Shown here: piece by piece, positions 50,459-61,908 of the stretch
Numbering within the stretch: the stretch's first letter is position 1
Layout of the letters: the number at the start of each line of letters is the position of its first letter
Assembly (NCBI GenBank): GCA_910890315.1
Contig: CAJVGD010000010.1
Span: forward strand, 744,001 to 808,000
Reading direction: 5' to 3'
Source: Serendipita indica DSM 11827
Lineage: Eukaryota > Basidiomycota > Agaricomycetes > Sebacinales > Serendipitaceae
DNA: 64,000 bases
Program-made: the position numbers and the translations under genes
The notes under the pieces: model-generated
Told to the model about the DNA's origin: nothing
The model's database searches: none
Seen by the model: only the letters and a program-made list of their open reading frames with translations

Positions 50459-51120
50459 ATGATAGTGGTCAATATGATAGGTCTCGAATCAAGTGGGAAA
50501 ACCTCGCTAGTCCACCGGCTGATGAATCCAGAACCCGGCAATCTCCCACCCACCACGCCCACAGTCGGTGTGCAAAGACATTTCGAACAGTGTGCCATCA
50601 AGCTAAGTCTAGATACTAGGATTCAACCTGGAGACTATTCATTTTACCCGTGGGAGTCTTGTTATCCGTGACTTTGGAGGCAGTGACACCAGTCGGGCAC
50701 TGTGGACAAGCTGTAAGCGTATAATCAGGATACGTGGCAAACACCATTAAAATTTGCAGATTACAACGCATCGGCATATATCTTTGTCGTCTCTGCGAAG
50801 GATAAGGAGCGCTTTCCTCTTGCAAAGCAAGAACTCGCCTGGGCGGCATCACATCATAACCTTAATGACTATCCACTGCTTATTCTTGTCAACAGACTTG
50901 GTGAAGAGGGTGCCGCTACACTAGACGAAGTCAAAGGGGCCTTGGAGGTCACAAAGCTCGATGGAATGAGGTGGGATATCAAGGTGAGTTACATGCGCTT
51001 GATAACGCGCTTTTTGACTTGCTTCCACAGCCCGTCTCTGCAGAAACTGGCCATGGATTGAAAGCGGCGTTCTCCTGGGTCCGTGTGTTATTATTCAGGC
51101 CGTTCAGTGCCGGCTTCTGA
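50459..51120 (+). CDS. Divergent ARF/ARL-family small GTPase
   Basis: The start MIVVNMIGLESSGKTSLVHR has a P-loop of the ARF type (GLESSGKTS). TPTVG supplies the switch I Thr. After a short intron comes VIRDFGGSDTSRALWTSYY, matching the ARF D-x-GG...R..W..Y switch II. The usual switch II Gln after DVGG is Ser here. YIFVVSAKDKERFPLAKQEL and LLILVNRLGEEGAATLDEVK follow; the G4 motif NKxD is changed to NRLG, so guanine recognition may be weak or altered. PVSAETGHGLKAAFSW covers the G5 area. No Gly at position 2, so no N-myristoylation unless an upstream exon exists. About 190 residues, a normal length for the family. Confidence 0.7.
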
Positions 51121-51226
51121 CCTCTTCACAGCTCTTGGAACAATTGTAGATATCCTATCAGTCATATCCTCTTCAATTTAGTTCTCTCCTGTAGTCCGCC
51201 TGTCTTCTACAAAGTGTGGTTTAGAA

Positions 51227-52654
51227 ATGTTGCCCCCAGAACTCATTCATAATATCCTCGAATTTGCCCTCGGCGACGTGGAATGCTGCGATTCTTTCAC
51301 CAACATTTCGTTTACACCACGATACCGGCTCGAAATCGACAGTGGCCGACGAAATGACGCGCTAAAACGCTCCCTGTTAACTGTCTCTCGTGCATTCTAC
51401 ATAATCATGCAGGATTATATATTTTCATGGATCTCTATACTCTCTTGGGCAAAGTTCTGGCGCGTCCTAGCGCTCCTTGACGCACAGCCTGCTGACATTA
51501 TGCCCGGGGGAGGCTCAACCATCACATCCATGGGGAAAAGACGGCTCTCTCACATCGTTAGGAGACTAGATATTTGCCTAGTATTCACGGCGGAGGAGTA
51601 CGGGGACAATAACAAATTGATTATGTCGCTCGCCCGGCTCATCACTGGCTGCCCCAATCTTCAAGTACTCGTCACAGACCTTTCGATTAGGGGCGTCGAT
51701 TGTCAAAGGACATCCCCCGTCATTCTCGACTCCATAAAGGTTCACACATTCCTTCGGAGACTAGACTTTGCGGGTCACGAAGGTCCGGCGTTGGAGGATT
51801 ACATCCTACTTATCGCCTATCTCCCAAATCTAGAGCAGCTCACGACAGGAAGAATCGCAGAACCACGTATGGAGCGGGAGCAGTTGCTTGATGCATTGAA
51901 CACTCTCAACGAGAGAAGGCTCCTCAAAGGGGCGGAGACCACGAAGGTTTCATGGCCTTTCCTCCATACGATCCAACTATCGCTCCGACCAGTGCACTCG
52001 AGCCTCCGTTTGCTCCAGGACATCGGCCTTCCTCATCTCCGGCGCATATCGATGAAGACAATCGACTTTTTCGAGCCACGGGTTGAGAATTTTTTCTCAA
52101 TTGTTGGCCATCAGCTCACTCATATTTACACCTACGACATACGATCAGACGGCCCACCTCATGGATACCGACGGCTCCTCGAAGCGTGTCCTAATCTCTT
52201 ACATCTGACCTTTGCTGTCCGGCAGGATGATCGACACAGCGAACCTTGGGCTCATCAAAATCTTCAGAGCCTCGGACTTCGGAACTTACTTCCAAAGACC
52301 ATGCCTGAGAGGGAGTTTGCCCAAAACGTGAGTCATGCTATCCTGCGGACATTGGGACGCATAATATTAGCCCGAAAAAACGACAAACTGCCTTGTCTCA
52401 GGATAATTAAGATGGAGGATGAGGGGACTACGCCTCTACAATTCATGAAAATATATGGTGCCGAATGGGCAAGGGAATGCGACGTTACTGGGATCCTTCT
52501 AGTAGAGTCATATGGAAGGCAGATCCCTGGTGGCCTTCCTGCCGTGGAGTATGAACCAAATGTCGAGACCAAATTGCATCGCACGTCGAAGCGGGCCGGG
52601 GAGTTGCTTTCCAAAGTCAGGCGGCGGATCCTCAGGTATGCCTCTCGCGTGTAA
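51227..52654 (+). CDS. F-box-like protein, intron-free
   Basis: This single 475-residue frame begins MLPPELIHNILEFALGDVEC, the Leu-Pro-x-Glu-Leu start typical of fungal F-box proteins, which link substrates to SCF ubiquitin ligases through Skp1. SLLTVSRAFYIIMQDYIFSW continues the F-box-like helix set. The rest has scattered leucine-rich pieces (LITGCPNLQVLVTDLS, IAYLPNLEQLT, LPHLRRISMKTIDFF, LLEACPNLLHLTF), as in large mushroom F-box/LRR families. No target can be named. Gene start is about 105 bp after the GTPase stop. Confidence 0.7.
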   Translation: MLPPELIHNILEFALGDVECCDSFTNISFTPRYRLEIDSGRRNDALKRSLLTVSRAFYIIMQDYIFSWISILSWAKFWRVLALLDAQPADIMPGGGSTITSMGKRRLSHIVRRLDICLVFTAEEYGDNNKLIMSLARLITGCPNLQVLVTDLSIRGVDCQRTSPVILDSIKVHTFLRRLDFAGHEGPALEDYILLIAYLPNLEQLTTGRIAEPRMEREQLLDALNTLNERRLLKGAETTKVSWPFLHTIQLSLRPVHSSLRLLQDIGLPHLRRISMKTIDFFEPRVENFFSIVGHQLTHIYTYDIRSDGPPHGYRRLLEACPNLLHLTFAVRQDDRHSEPWAHQNLQSLGLRNLLPKTMPEREFAQNVSHAILRTLGRIILARKNDKLPCLRIIKMEDEGTTPLQFMKIYGAEWARECDVTGILLVESYGRQIPGGLPAVEYEPNVETKLHRTSKRAGELLSKVRRRILRYASRV

Positions 52655-52931
52655 AAAATAATAATTCTGAAACGTAGATTCGTAGACCATATCGGGAGTA
52701 ATATATATGCCTCCCCTTAAAGGGGCATTCCACCGAAGGGACTCTCATTGCTAAGATTGTCCATAAGCATCACCTTAATCTAGGATAAATGCCTCAATTT
52801 TGCTCAGATTTGGTGTTGTGTAATCATTGGAAGCGTCAATCCGCGGAGCGCCCGGAGTCTTTATGGCGCTAGACTTGGACCTTACACTGTCTACACAGGA
52901 GGGTTACAGCCCATCTCTTGTAGTCTAAGTG

Positions 52932-55900
52932 ATGGCCGGTACCCTAGACCATCATCCAGGGATTCGTATCCTTAGCCTAGGTTCGAGTTGAACTGGCGCC
53001 GACTGGTAGACAATTGATAGTCCCCACAGACGGAGGTGACAATAGATGTCTCTCGCAAGTAGAGCTCCTACGCGAATATATGCAAAGACTGGAAATCGAC
53101 TCCTCACCCACCCCCCCATGCGACCACTTCCATTCCATTGTTGCTGTCGGCACTGCGAGGTCAGCCTAATTGTCACTTCTGTGCATATCCTTACATTCTT
53201 AGTCTCATTGCTGTGCTCATTGGTGTCTTGGGGCTCTCGATAGACGAGGCTGCTGAAGCGTTTATTCGCATCTGCAAGGACGTGTACCCGACCACAGAGA
53301 ATATAACGCCAGAAGTCCGCTCCCAATATCTAGAAACAGCTATTTCAAAGCTTCTCAGATCTCGAGGAATAGCAGAAGATGCGAAGTTGAACGGAGATGT
53401 CCACCTTACCAGCTGCAAGGTGTCATTGGGCTACATGTCTGCCGCAGGCATTGGTCGCTGGAGGTCATTCCGTAACTACGATTCCCGCCAATTCTCCTAT
53501 AATCCGACCATCGTACAAGCCGTAAAAGTCGCTATGGCCGTCCCCGGTGTCTTCGCTCCGGTCTTCATTGGTAGCGAATTGATGCAAGAAAAGCTCGTGA
53601 GCGCAGTACCCGCGATCATCAACCCGACATTAGAAGCTATCAAAGAGGCGAGGGACAGCTACCTCAACCAAAAAATTTCCCTCATTCTGAGCTTAGGTTC
53701 GGGGAAAGGAGCATTAGCCAGCGATTCTTACTCTTTGAATGCCGCAACGCAGCAAGCAGAGACGACAGCGGATGATCTCCAGAGGCGTTTCGGAAATCTC
53801 TTGATTTATTTCCGCTTATCCGTCGATCGAGGGCTTGAACACGCCATTCCTTCCAATTCCCGAGGTTTTGGCCTAATTAGGACTCACACCGTGTCTTATT
53901 TATCGTATACCACGAATGAATCAACTCTTGATTCAAGCCTCCGTGCCTCCCAAGTGGCAAGTAATACCACTATCAAACATCTCGGTGAGAGGACCACTTA
54001 AATGCTTCCTGTTTTTATAACTCCGTACAGTTGGTCAGGCAGTGGAACAATGTGGTTCTGCGAGCGCTGGTCTGCCTCCTTTATCTCCTTTCTTCATCGC
54101 AAGAGACGAGCCGATCTCCCGCATCGTCGCAGGTATTTTTGGGGACAAGAAAGCGGGTTTGCGCACTGTCGTTTTGTCTGGTTTAGGAGGATCTGGCAAA
54201 ACTCAACTCGTGATCCACTTTGCGCGAGAGAATATGAATAGGTATGGACCAAATCGCGAGAGGGGAGTATAGGATCCGAACTGGAGTACAGGTTCAGGCA
54301 CATATTTTTCATTGATGGATCATCTCGCGATAGCATCAAGAACGGTCTGCTAAGCCAGCTTGGGTCGTGTGACCCTCAGTTCAAGGGCAGGGACATCCCC
54401 GACATTACATCCGCTTTGTGTACTCCAAGCCCTTATTTAACTACCGAATGGCTCATCATTTTGGATAACGTGGATGCCCCGGAGATCAAGGTGCTAGAAT
54501 TCATCCCCCTTTGTGACCATGGGGCTATTATCATCACTACCAGACGTCATCTCATAGATGGTCTCTCCCCTGGCGATCATATTCACCTCGGAGTCATGTC
54601 GCCTAAAGAGTCTGTTGACGCTCTGATAGCCTCAGCGTTCAATTCAGATGAGGAACTACCAGAACGGCATCGTGAAGTAGCCCTTGAGATCGTTACACAA
54701 CTGGGGATGCTACCTGTTGCGATCAGTACGTTGAAATCATCGCGGCATACGAACCCCTGACTGACATTTTTTGAGTCCAAGCCGGGTGTTATATCAATAA
54801 ACAACAGTGTCTTCACGAATATCTCGACCGACTGAGAAACAATCGCCAGCGTATTCTTCAATATCATACAGCACAACGAGATCAGCTCAGATACAATCAT
54901 GGCGTATACGCTGCCTTTGACACCACGATGGATGTGTTGCCTGCAAGGGCTCTCCGCTTTCTCGGCATCCTATCCTTCTTTCACTATACAGATATTCCTC
55001 GTCGCTTGTTCAGCATTGCCGCATCATCTGACTTCAAATACGAACGACACAACTTACTGGAACGAGACCAAGAAATGACAGAAAGCGCGGCAGTCTTGAG
55101 GAACATCCTCTGTCCGAATGACGAGTGGGATGAAAGTGCCCTGGACGAGCTACTAGATGTCATGCAAAGTTACTCCATAGTCAGCCTTGTCTCGCTCCCT
55201 TCGACGGTTGTGCTCCGCTTCCACCCACTATTCCACTCGTGGGCCAACGACCGGCTTGTGACGGGGGAGCGTGGTAAGTTCAAAGCCGCGGCAATCCGGC
55301 TGCTCGCGTGTGGTACCCACAACAACAATTATGACATCTGGGAGCAGTTGGAGGCGCATATCATAGGATTTGTGGACTGCTTCGAGGAAATACACGTCAA
55401 CGACCGAGAGGCGTTCATAGATGTTTTGCGCATAGAGGGCAGAGCCGCATGGTCTCTGCGTCAGACCGAAGCTATCTATCAAAAGATCAGGGTAACTCAT
55501 GGAGGAGACGAAAATGTTCCGACCTCTCGGGCTCTCTTGCAATTTGCCCGCGTCTGCGGGACTGCAGGTGACGCACAGCGAGAGGAAACGCTCACCCGCC
55601 AAGTCGTCACTATTCGCAGACGAGTCTGTGGGTCAACAGACCTTGAGACAATGCATGCGACGTTTCATCTCGCATGTGTCCTCCAGAAGCATGGCACTCC
55701 AAGCAGGTTGAAGGAGGCAAAACTACTTTTACTCGAGGCTTTGCGAGTGCGCCGCACTCACCTTGGACCTCAACACTACTTGATTTGCGACACACTGATA
55801 GTGCTAGGCCAGGCGCACAACTCCTTATTGGAGTTCACGCTCGCCCAACCACTTCTGGAAGAGGCGGTGGAGAGCCTGACCGACTTACTTGGACGCCGAC

Positions 55901-56391
55901 ACATCAAGACGACTACAGCGATGAGAGCATTGGCGTATTGCTACCTGAGACAGGGTAAACCAAAGGCCGATGCTCTCTACCAAGAAATCGTCGAATCAAG
56001 GCAAAGTGCAGTCGGTGAGCGTCACCTGACGACGCTCTACGCACTGAGTTCCGTCGCGGAAACGACATTCCATAAGGGGAGGTTTGTCGAGGCTGAAGCC
56101 GAATGGCGCAAAGTATACGACGGAGTACGAGATCTCCTCGGTCCCCAGCACAGTGATACATTGTATGCGCTGCATTTTCTTGCGCTATCCGTCTATCAGC
56201 AACAACGCTTCGAAGAGGCCGAGGCGCTGTTGAGGGAGGAGGTCGAGGCCCGAGTGGCAACTATGGGTTCCAAACATGAGCTTACAATCCTTGCCAAACG
56301 ATGTCTCAAGCACTGCATCAAAGTCGCGCGAGGGCAGCACTCGGGAAGCGGCTCTATCCTAAGCAAGCTCGGTAAACTCTTTTCGTTGTAG
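52932..56391 (+). CDS. STAND protein: pseudo-patatin, NB-ARC and TPR domains
   Basis: This is a fungal NLR-type architecture. The patatin-like head starts MAGTLDHHPGIRILSL and joins across an intron to DGGDNRCLSQVELLREYMQR, where active members have DGGGxRG. The nucleophile elbow GTSTGG is reduced to GTAS before LIAVLIGVLGLSIDEAAEAF. The Asp of the later DGG/DGA motif is also gone (AVPAIINPTLEAIKEA). The NB-ARC part has RTVVLSGLGGSGKTQLVIHF (P-loop), EWLIILDNVDAPEIKVLEF (Walker B) and GAIIITTRRHLIDGL. A winged-helix-like stretch (LPARALRFLGILSFFHYTDI) precedes about six TPR units from 55.5 kb (for example EAKLLLLEALRVRRTHLGPQ). Such proteins act in self/non-self or xenobiotic sensing. Four to five introns; stop at 56389-56391. 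Confidence 0.85.
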
Positions 56392-56547
56392 ATTTTAGTT
56401 CATAGCTTGTAAATGCCACGCTTGTTTTCCGTTTCTCTGCTCGAGCGATGCACCCTAGTCAGAACGACAGAGACGGGACCAGTCGAAGTCATGTGTGATA
56501 CAGTGATACTGTACCGGTTATGGTCAAACTTAGACCCGCCCACAACC

Positions 56548-58402
56548 ATGTCTTTTCGAATAACAGCGCCATTGTGGGATAAGATATATCATTTCGCATC
56601 GTTTCCTCAAACACCTGGTAGCTGCTGTTGCACCGTCGCGTGTCTCGCTGACAGTGGCTCTCAGTCTCGTTGCAGCAGATGGTACTCTTCGGCCAAAACC
56701 CCAGTCAGGGAACGCTTCTAAAGGCATCTGAGTTTCTCAAAGGTCAGTGTGGAAATACATATTTTCGAGAAATACAGCTAAGCAATGTCGATGTTCAGAA
56801 GAACTGCCTATTCGGCTCGCGCATCGTGTCAAGGACCTCACGGAACTTCCACAAGGACTTAGTGAGATGCCCTCCATCATTCGCGTGAAGGAATGGTATG
56901 CACAATCATTCGAGGTCAGTTCCGCATCCATCCGTCCCATTATCACGTGCAGTATACACCTACTCGTCCCTATATATCTATTTCTTTTCCTCCAAATCTC
57001 CAAAATGGAGCAGCCCATGGGCCTTGCAGCGTAGCTTGTGTCGTCTTAGGCCCATTTCTAACCCGTATTAGGAACTGGTCAATTTTCCTGCCCCAAAGAT
57101 ACCACAGGAATACTCAAAAATCCTACACTCTGCCAATTTACCTCTCCCTGGTTCGATCCCCAACCCGTCGCTGCACAGTAGTCTACATCACGAAAGTGAC
57201 AGTCCTTCGATGTTCCTGTCTCCCGCATCAAACATCGCTGGACTCAAATCCCACTCTATGGACGGCAAAGGCTCACTGCGGCCGGGTGTCAATGGCAATG
57301 GAAACGGGAGCAAGAAATTGCGTATTCCAATGGAGAGACGATATTACTCGGATCCCGAGGCTAACATGGACGTGGTGTGGCCCCCAGAAGTCTACGAGTA
57401 TAACAAACGATTCACCAAGGCTCTTGAACATATCAAAAAGAGGCATGATCCTACCGTCACTACCGTTGCCGGAGGCGTACTGGAGTGGAAGAAGAAGAAC
57501 AGGAGTAAACTCATCGGAAGCGACGTTCAACGCTTCCTTGACCGCTTTTATATGAGCCGCATCGGCATCCGGTTCTTGATTGGTCAACGTGAGTTTCGGT
57601 TGAGCTGTCTAGTCATTTTATTAATCGAGGATGAACTCCAACAGATATTGCGCTGAATACCCTGCAGCCTCATCCGGACTATGTGGGAATCATCTGCACA
57701 CGATCTCGACTCCATGACATTGCATCAGAAGCAATCGAAAATGCGCGATTTGTCTGTGAAGAGCATTACGGCATGTTCAAAGCACCCCCGGTTCAACTCA
57801 TCTGCCCTCGTGATCTGACATTCCCTTATGTTCCCGGCCATCTGTCACATATTCTCTTCGAACTTCTCAAGAATTCTCTCCGTGCTGTTGTAGAGAGATA
57901 CGGCACAGAGCCGTCGGCGACCCAACCACATGGCGGTCAGTTCGTCGCTGCACCCGGAGGACAATTCCCACCTATCAAGGTGGTGGTGGTCGAAGGCAAT
58001 GAGGATATCACGATCAAGATCAGTGACGAAGGCGGTGGGATTCCTAGGAGTGCAGTGCCTTGGGTTTGGACATACATGTATACCACTATGGACGTTGAAG
58101 CGAGTGGGAAAGGCGGAAGCTGGAGCGGAGGAAGCGTACAAGGTAGTAGCGTCGGTAGTGTCGCACTGGAAAACCTCAAGAAGGGAGCAAATGACTTCGC
58201 TGCGCCCATGGCAGGGTTTGGCTACGGCCTGCCATTGTCACGATTGGTGGGCTCAATGATATAACAAACGCGGTTTCTGACCCCTTTTCAGTACGCTCGC
58301 TATTTCGGAGGAGATTTGCACTTGATCTCAATGGAAGGGTACGGCACTGACGTGTATATACACCTCAACCGACTATCCAGTAGCCGTGAACCGTTGCAAT
58401 AA
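56548..58402 (+). CDS. Mitochondrial pyruvate dehydrogenase kinase family
   Basis: PDH kinases shut down pyruvate dehydrogenase by phosphorylating its E1-alpha subunit in the matrix. The start is MSFRITAPLWDKIYHFASFP. The helical domain includes VSLQQMVLFGQNPSQGTLL, ELPIRLAHRVKDLTELPQGL and RFYMSRIGIRFLIGQH. The GHKL ATPase has the N-box HILFELLKNSLRA, the G1 box ISDEGGGIPRS and the G2 box AGFGYGLPLSRLYARYFGGD. An insert of about 70 residues rich in Ser/Pro/Asn (around 57.12-57.35 kb) lies between the helical blocks, longer than in animal PDKs. The last exon gives LHLISMEGYGTDVYIHLNRL, with the stop at 58400-58402. About seven introns. A BCKD kinase is the main alternative. Confidence 0.93.
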
Positions 58403-58976
58403 GAAGCTGCTCGGTACACAATGTACACATACTGTATATTAGCCAGTGACAATAGTAGCCACCGACAGTAAATACTTGGGCAAAGCGCAGGCAACCTCGA
58501 ATTCACCGACTCGAGACCGAATCAGGATTACCATCTCCTAGTTTGCGTCAACAATTAGTGTGAGTTTGTGGGCCGGTAGGGGGTTGATATGCATCAGAAG
58601 AATTGCAAACAGCGCTTTCCAAGGCTGTAATTATGCGCCATCGGGTTGTTTATGAAGTCAAATACTTCGAAACATCGACTCCCGACAAGAAATGGCGTCG
58701 GTATGCATGGGCTAGGTCTCCCCTTTGTAATCGAGCAATATGGATGAATCCAAATCCGAGTAGTGCCATGATTTCCATTCCTTGACTCTACGGGTTTGAG
58801 AGCAGGGCAGGGCCGTGAATTAGTGCGCTATAGGGCGAGGTGACATGCTCAGTTGGAGTCAATTTCTCTGTGAGAATATCATTAGATAATTTAATTTTAT
58901 CTATTAATCGGACCACCCGCGTTGAAACAAATGAAAAGCCGACCTATCGGACATTCCAGCGATTCTACACCACTTA
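58403..58976. other. Convergent intergenic stretch
   Basis: It lies between the stops of the PDH kinase and the HCNGP-like gene and has no coding-like frame. Confidence 0.5.
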
Positions 58977-59767
58977 TCAGTGCCTGTCGCTGCGTTGGCT
59001 TGTTTTCCCCTTTTTCGTGGGTCCTTCTCCCGCCCATCTTGCTCTGTTGTCAAGGGCACCATTCGTGCTCTGAGTATTCTCGTGGCGCTCGTTAGAGCGT
59101 GTCTTCTCGTCTCTAGAGTTAGAACCGGGCATAAAATCAATTCTGCTGCGCTTTCCTGGTGCTTGCGAGGTTTGCAAACGCTCATACTTCAGTTTTTGCG
59201 CTTCAGCTAGGTGTCAGGAATCAGTGGCAAGTAGGATTTGACCATGGAGCGTTGATCGAAGAATTTGAACGCACCAATGGATTCCGCGAGCCAATTCTTC
59301 TGAAAAACATGGGGATCCCATTGTTCCCGAGGGAAATTAGTCGCCCCTTCATCGACTTCAACGAACTCGACGAGTTTGGCGTATAAATGAGGATTCCGGA
59401 AGGACTTGTTTGACATCAAGGACTGGTTGAAGTGTACGTCTTGTGCTTTGAGTTCGGTGAATCGACGAAGCTTTGCCTGTGACAAATATAAGGTGGGTTT
59501 GCTTACTCATTCTGACAATACCTCCAGCTCGATGTCGCAAGATCTCCCCGCAGGCGGTGGAATACCCCAGTTAGCAGTGCCAGCAAGAGGTGGCGGCATC
59601 AAAAAGGCGCGAAGCTGGGATTGATTGGCCATATCGTCACTTGTTTCTACAGTTAAAGGCGCATATCTGGATGGACCTTGAACTGCTGCAGAATCTATTT
59701 TTATGTGTTGCGACGCAACAGCTTTCTCAGCAGTACGTCCACTGGTAGAGTGCCGAGAGCGTCCCAT
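58977..59767 (-). CDS. HCNGP/SAP30BP-like protein
   Basis: The family (SAP30-binding protein, HCNGP) is nuclear and linked to transcription repression and splicing. Exon 1 begins [20 protein letters not shown] and holds [16 protein letters not shown]. An intron joins it to [20 protein letters not shown] and [20 protein letters not shown], then [19 protein letters not shown], the core HCNGP block. The following part [19 protein letters not shown] is also typical, but it sits in another frame from the core and I found no clean intron between them near 59.21 kb. A small indel, an unusual splice or a sequence error may be present. The C-terminus is Lys/Arg/Ser-rich, ending KTSQRSDRH. Confidence 0.8.
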
Positions 59768-60134
59768 GGTTGATGTCTTCGGAAGTTTGGAAGAAATGGG
59801 CGGTTTTGAAGGGACCTTATCTGTCCCTTTTTGTCATCATCACATGTTTCTTGAATGCTCCTGCCTACTAACCATTTAACGAGATTGCGGAGACGTTAAG
59901 TGTACCCTCCTGGAATAGATTTGCATATAAGAGTCGTTTCCTGATGGTTTCCTTCATCTCTATAAGGGGACTGAAAATGTCCAACTCACGCCAGTCGGAC
60001 GTTGTTCCTCCTCCTCCTCATCAGCGTATTTTGCTAGTGCTAATCATAGTCATTTCTCGCATGCTTGCGCAAGATGGTGGCGTACAATTCATCAAAACGA
60101 AGGAAGCGGTGGTGACCAAGATTTGGTCCCCGCC
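59768..60134. other. Divergent promoter stretch between the HCNGP-like gene and GPI8
   Basis: Start codons at 59767 (minus) and 60135 (plus) are 367 bp apart. A plus-strand frame from 59944 lacks any domain and probably belongs to the leader. Confidence 0.5.
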
Positions 60135-61560
60135 ATGTCACGGCTACGAACCATTTGTCAGAGCCTGCTCTGTCTCGTATTATTTATTCATGCTGTTCGT
60201 TGCCTGGACTCCGGGTGGGAAGAACGAGTCCAAAGCTTCTTCAAGGACAAATCAGGTGTTGGTCATACAAACAATTGGGCCGTTCTTGTATGCTCATCAC
60301 GTTACTGGTTCAATTACAGGGTACGTGTGACATCCTTATTATGTCTGGTTCTGATTCTGAGCCAGCACATGGCCAACACCCTCGGAATGCGAGTCTATCT
60401 CCATTAAAGTCGCCGTGTCATGTTGACATTCACCAGGTATCGCACAGTAAAACGGCTGGGTATTCCCGACTCGAACATTATTTTGATGCTTGCCGACGAC
60501 GTGTCCTGCAATGCGAGGAACAAGTTTCCAGCTACGGTTTATTCCAATAATCGCCGCAGTCTCGACCTGTATGGGGAGAACATTGAAGTAGACTATAGAG
60601 GCTATGAAGTCACTGTGGAGAACTTTCTTCGCTTACTGACAGGTCTGTCTTGTTGTTGATTGGCAATTGTCTCTGAGCGACCTTCAAGGACGGGTTGATC
60701 CCTCTGTTCCTCGCTCCAAGCGACTGCTCACCGATGAAAGGAGTAATATTTTTGTCTACATGACTGGGCATGGTGGCGCAGAATTCCTCAAGTTTCAGGA
60801 CAACGAGGAAATCAGTGCATTTGACATAGCAGACGCATTTGAGCAGATGTGGCAAAAGAAACGGTAAGATATCATTGGTATGACTCGACTCTGTTCTCAC
60901 CGAGACAGGTACCATGAAATCTTCTTCATGATCGACACTTGCCAGGCGAATACTATGTACTCCAAGTTTTACTCGCCAAACATTCTAGCGACAGGTTCCT
61001 CTGAGATTGGTGAAAGTTCCTACTCGGTGAGTTGATCTGCAAGTAGTCGGCTGCGACTGACAGAGTCACTAGTATGTCAACGACGCGGATATCGGAGTAG
61101 CCGTCATTGATCGCTACACCCACCTCGTACTATCATTCCTTGAAGGAATCAACAAAACCTCACAAGCGACAATGCAAGAACTTGTAAGTCACTTCCTCTG
61201 TGTTCTTCTTCCGTTGACCAGCGGCAGTTTGACGCGTATGACTTCAACCACATGCGTTCGCACGCTGGAATACGCACGGACTTATTTGCAAGAAACCCAT
61301 CTGAGGTCCTTTTGACCGACTTCTTTGGGGGTGTTACCCAAACGGAAGTTGTCGATCTGACGACAGAGCTCTCCCTGACATCAGATATCGCTTCTGTGAG
61401 CGAGACTAATGGAACGAGAATGCAGCCGTCTAGTGTACGATCTTTTGACCACCAATGGGAGAAGGTGGAGCGTCAAGCACACTTGCAAGCCTGGCAAGGG
61501 TGGGTCGGATCTATGGCACTCTGTATTATGTTGGTAATCGGGTATCTATCGTTCAATTGA
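60135..61560 (+). CDS. GPI8: GPI-anchor transamidase catalytic subunit Gpi8/PIG-K
   Basis: Gpi8 is the ER cysteine protease that swaps a protein C-terminus for a GPI anchor. The signal peptide is [37 protein letters not shown] leads over an intron to HMANTLGM and [20 protein letters not shown]. The catalytic His is in [17 protein letters not shown] and the catalytic Cys in [20 protein letters not shown]. The C-terminal tail has a membrane helix ([17 protein letters not shown]). The join NTLG-M-YRTV is only in frame if the intron begins with GC (near 60390) instead of GT. Seven or so introns in total; stop at 61558-61560. Confidence 0.95.
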
Positions 61561-61908
61561 TCTATAGACCCTATTCTCGTGACATTGTTCTCGTAATCGT
61601 CACCATCCGGTGAATTGCTCAGGCGAATGCCTCACATCTCACCATCCGAAATTGGAGCAGTTTCTTTCCCGCGGGACGCGAGAGGACCGTGGGATCTCTC
61701 ACATCATCCCTCTTATTCGGTGTAGATGACTTGCGAACTCGCGGCGGCGTATCCAGTCTCGGAGAATCACGGGCATTGATCCCCATGTAAATTGCGGTCG
61801 GAGAACACACGATTAATCTTCGCGGGAAGAAAGTCAACAAGACGAGATGATTCCGGGCAGAGTAGTTCTTATAAATTGCAGTGGTCGCACAACTCCTGGA
61901 CATACAAA
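61561..61908. other. Intergenic stretch upstream of the GH131 gene
   Basis: A TATA-like run (cttataaattg at about 61868-61878) lies some 35 bp before the GH131 start codon. No coding-like frame was seen. Confidence 0.5.

Noticed and set aside
57145-57165. tRNA B-box-like sequence (ggttcgatcccc)
   Set aside because: It lies within a PDH kinase exon and no A-box or cloverleaf could be found upstream.
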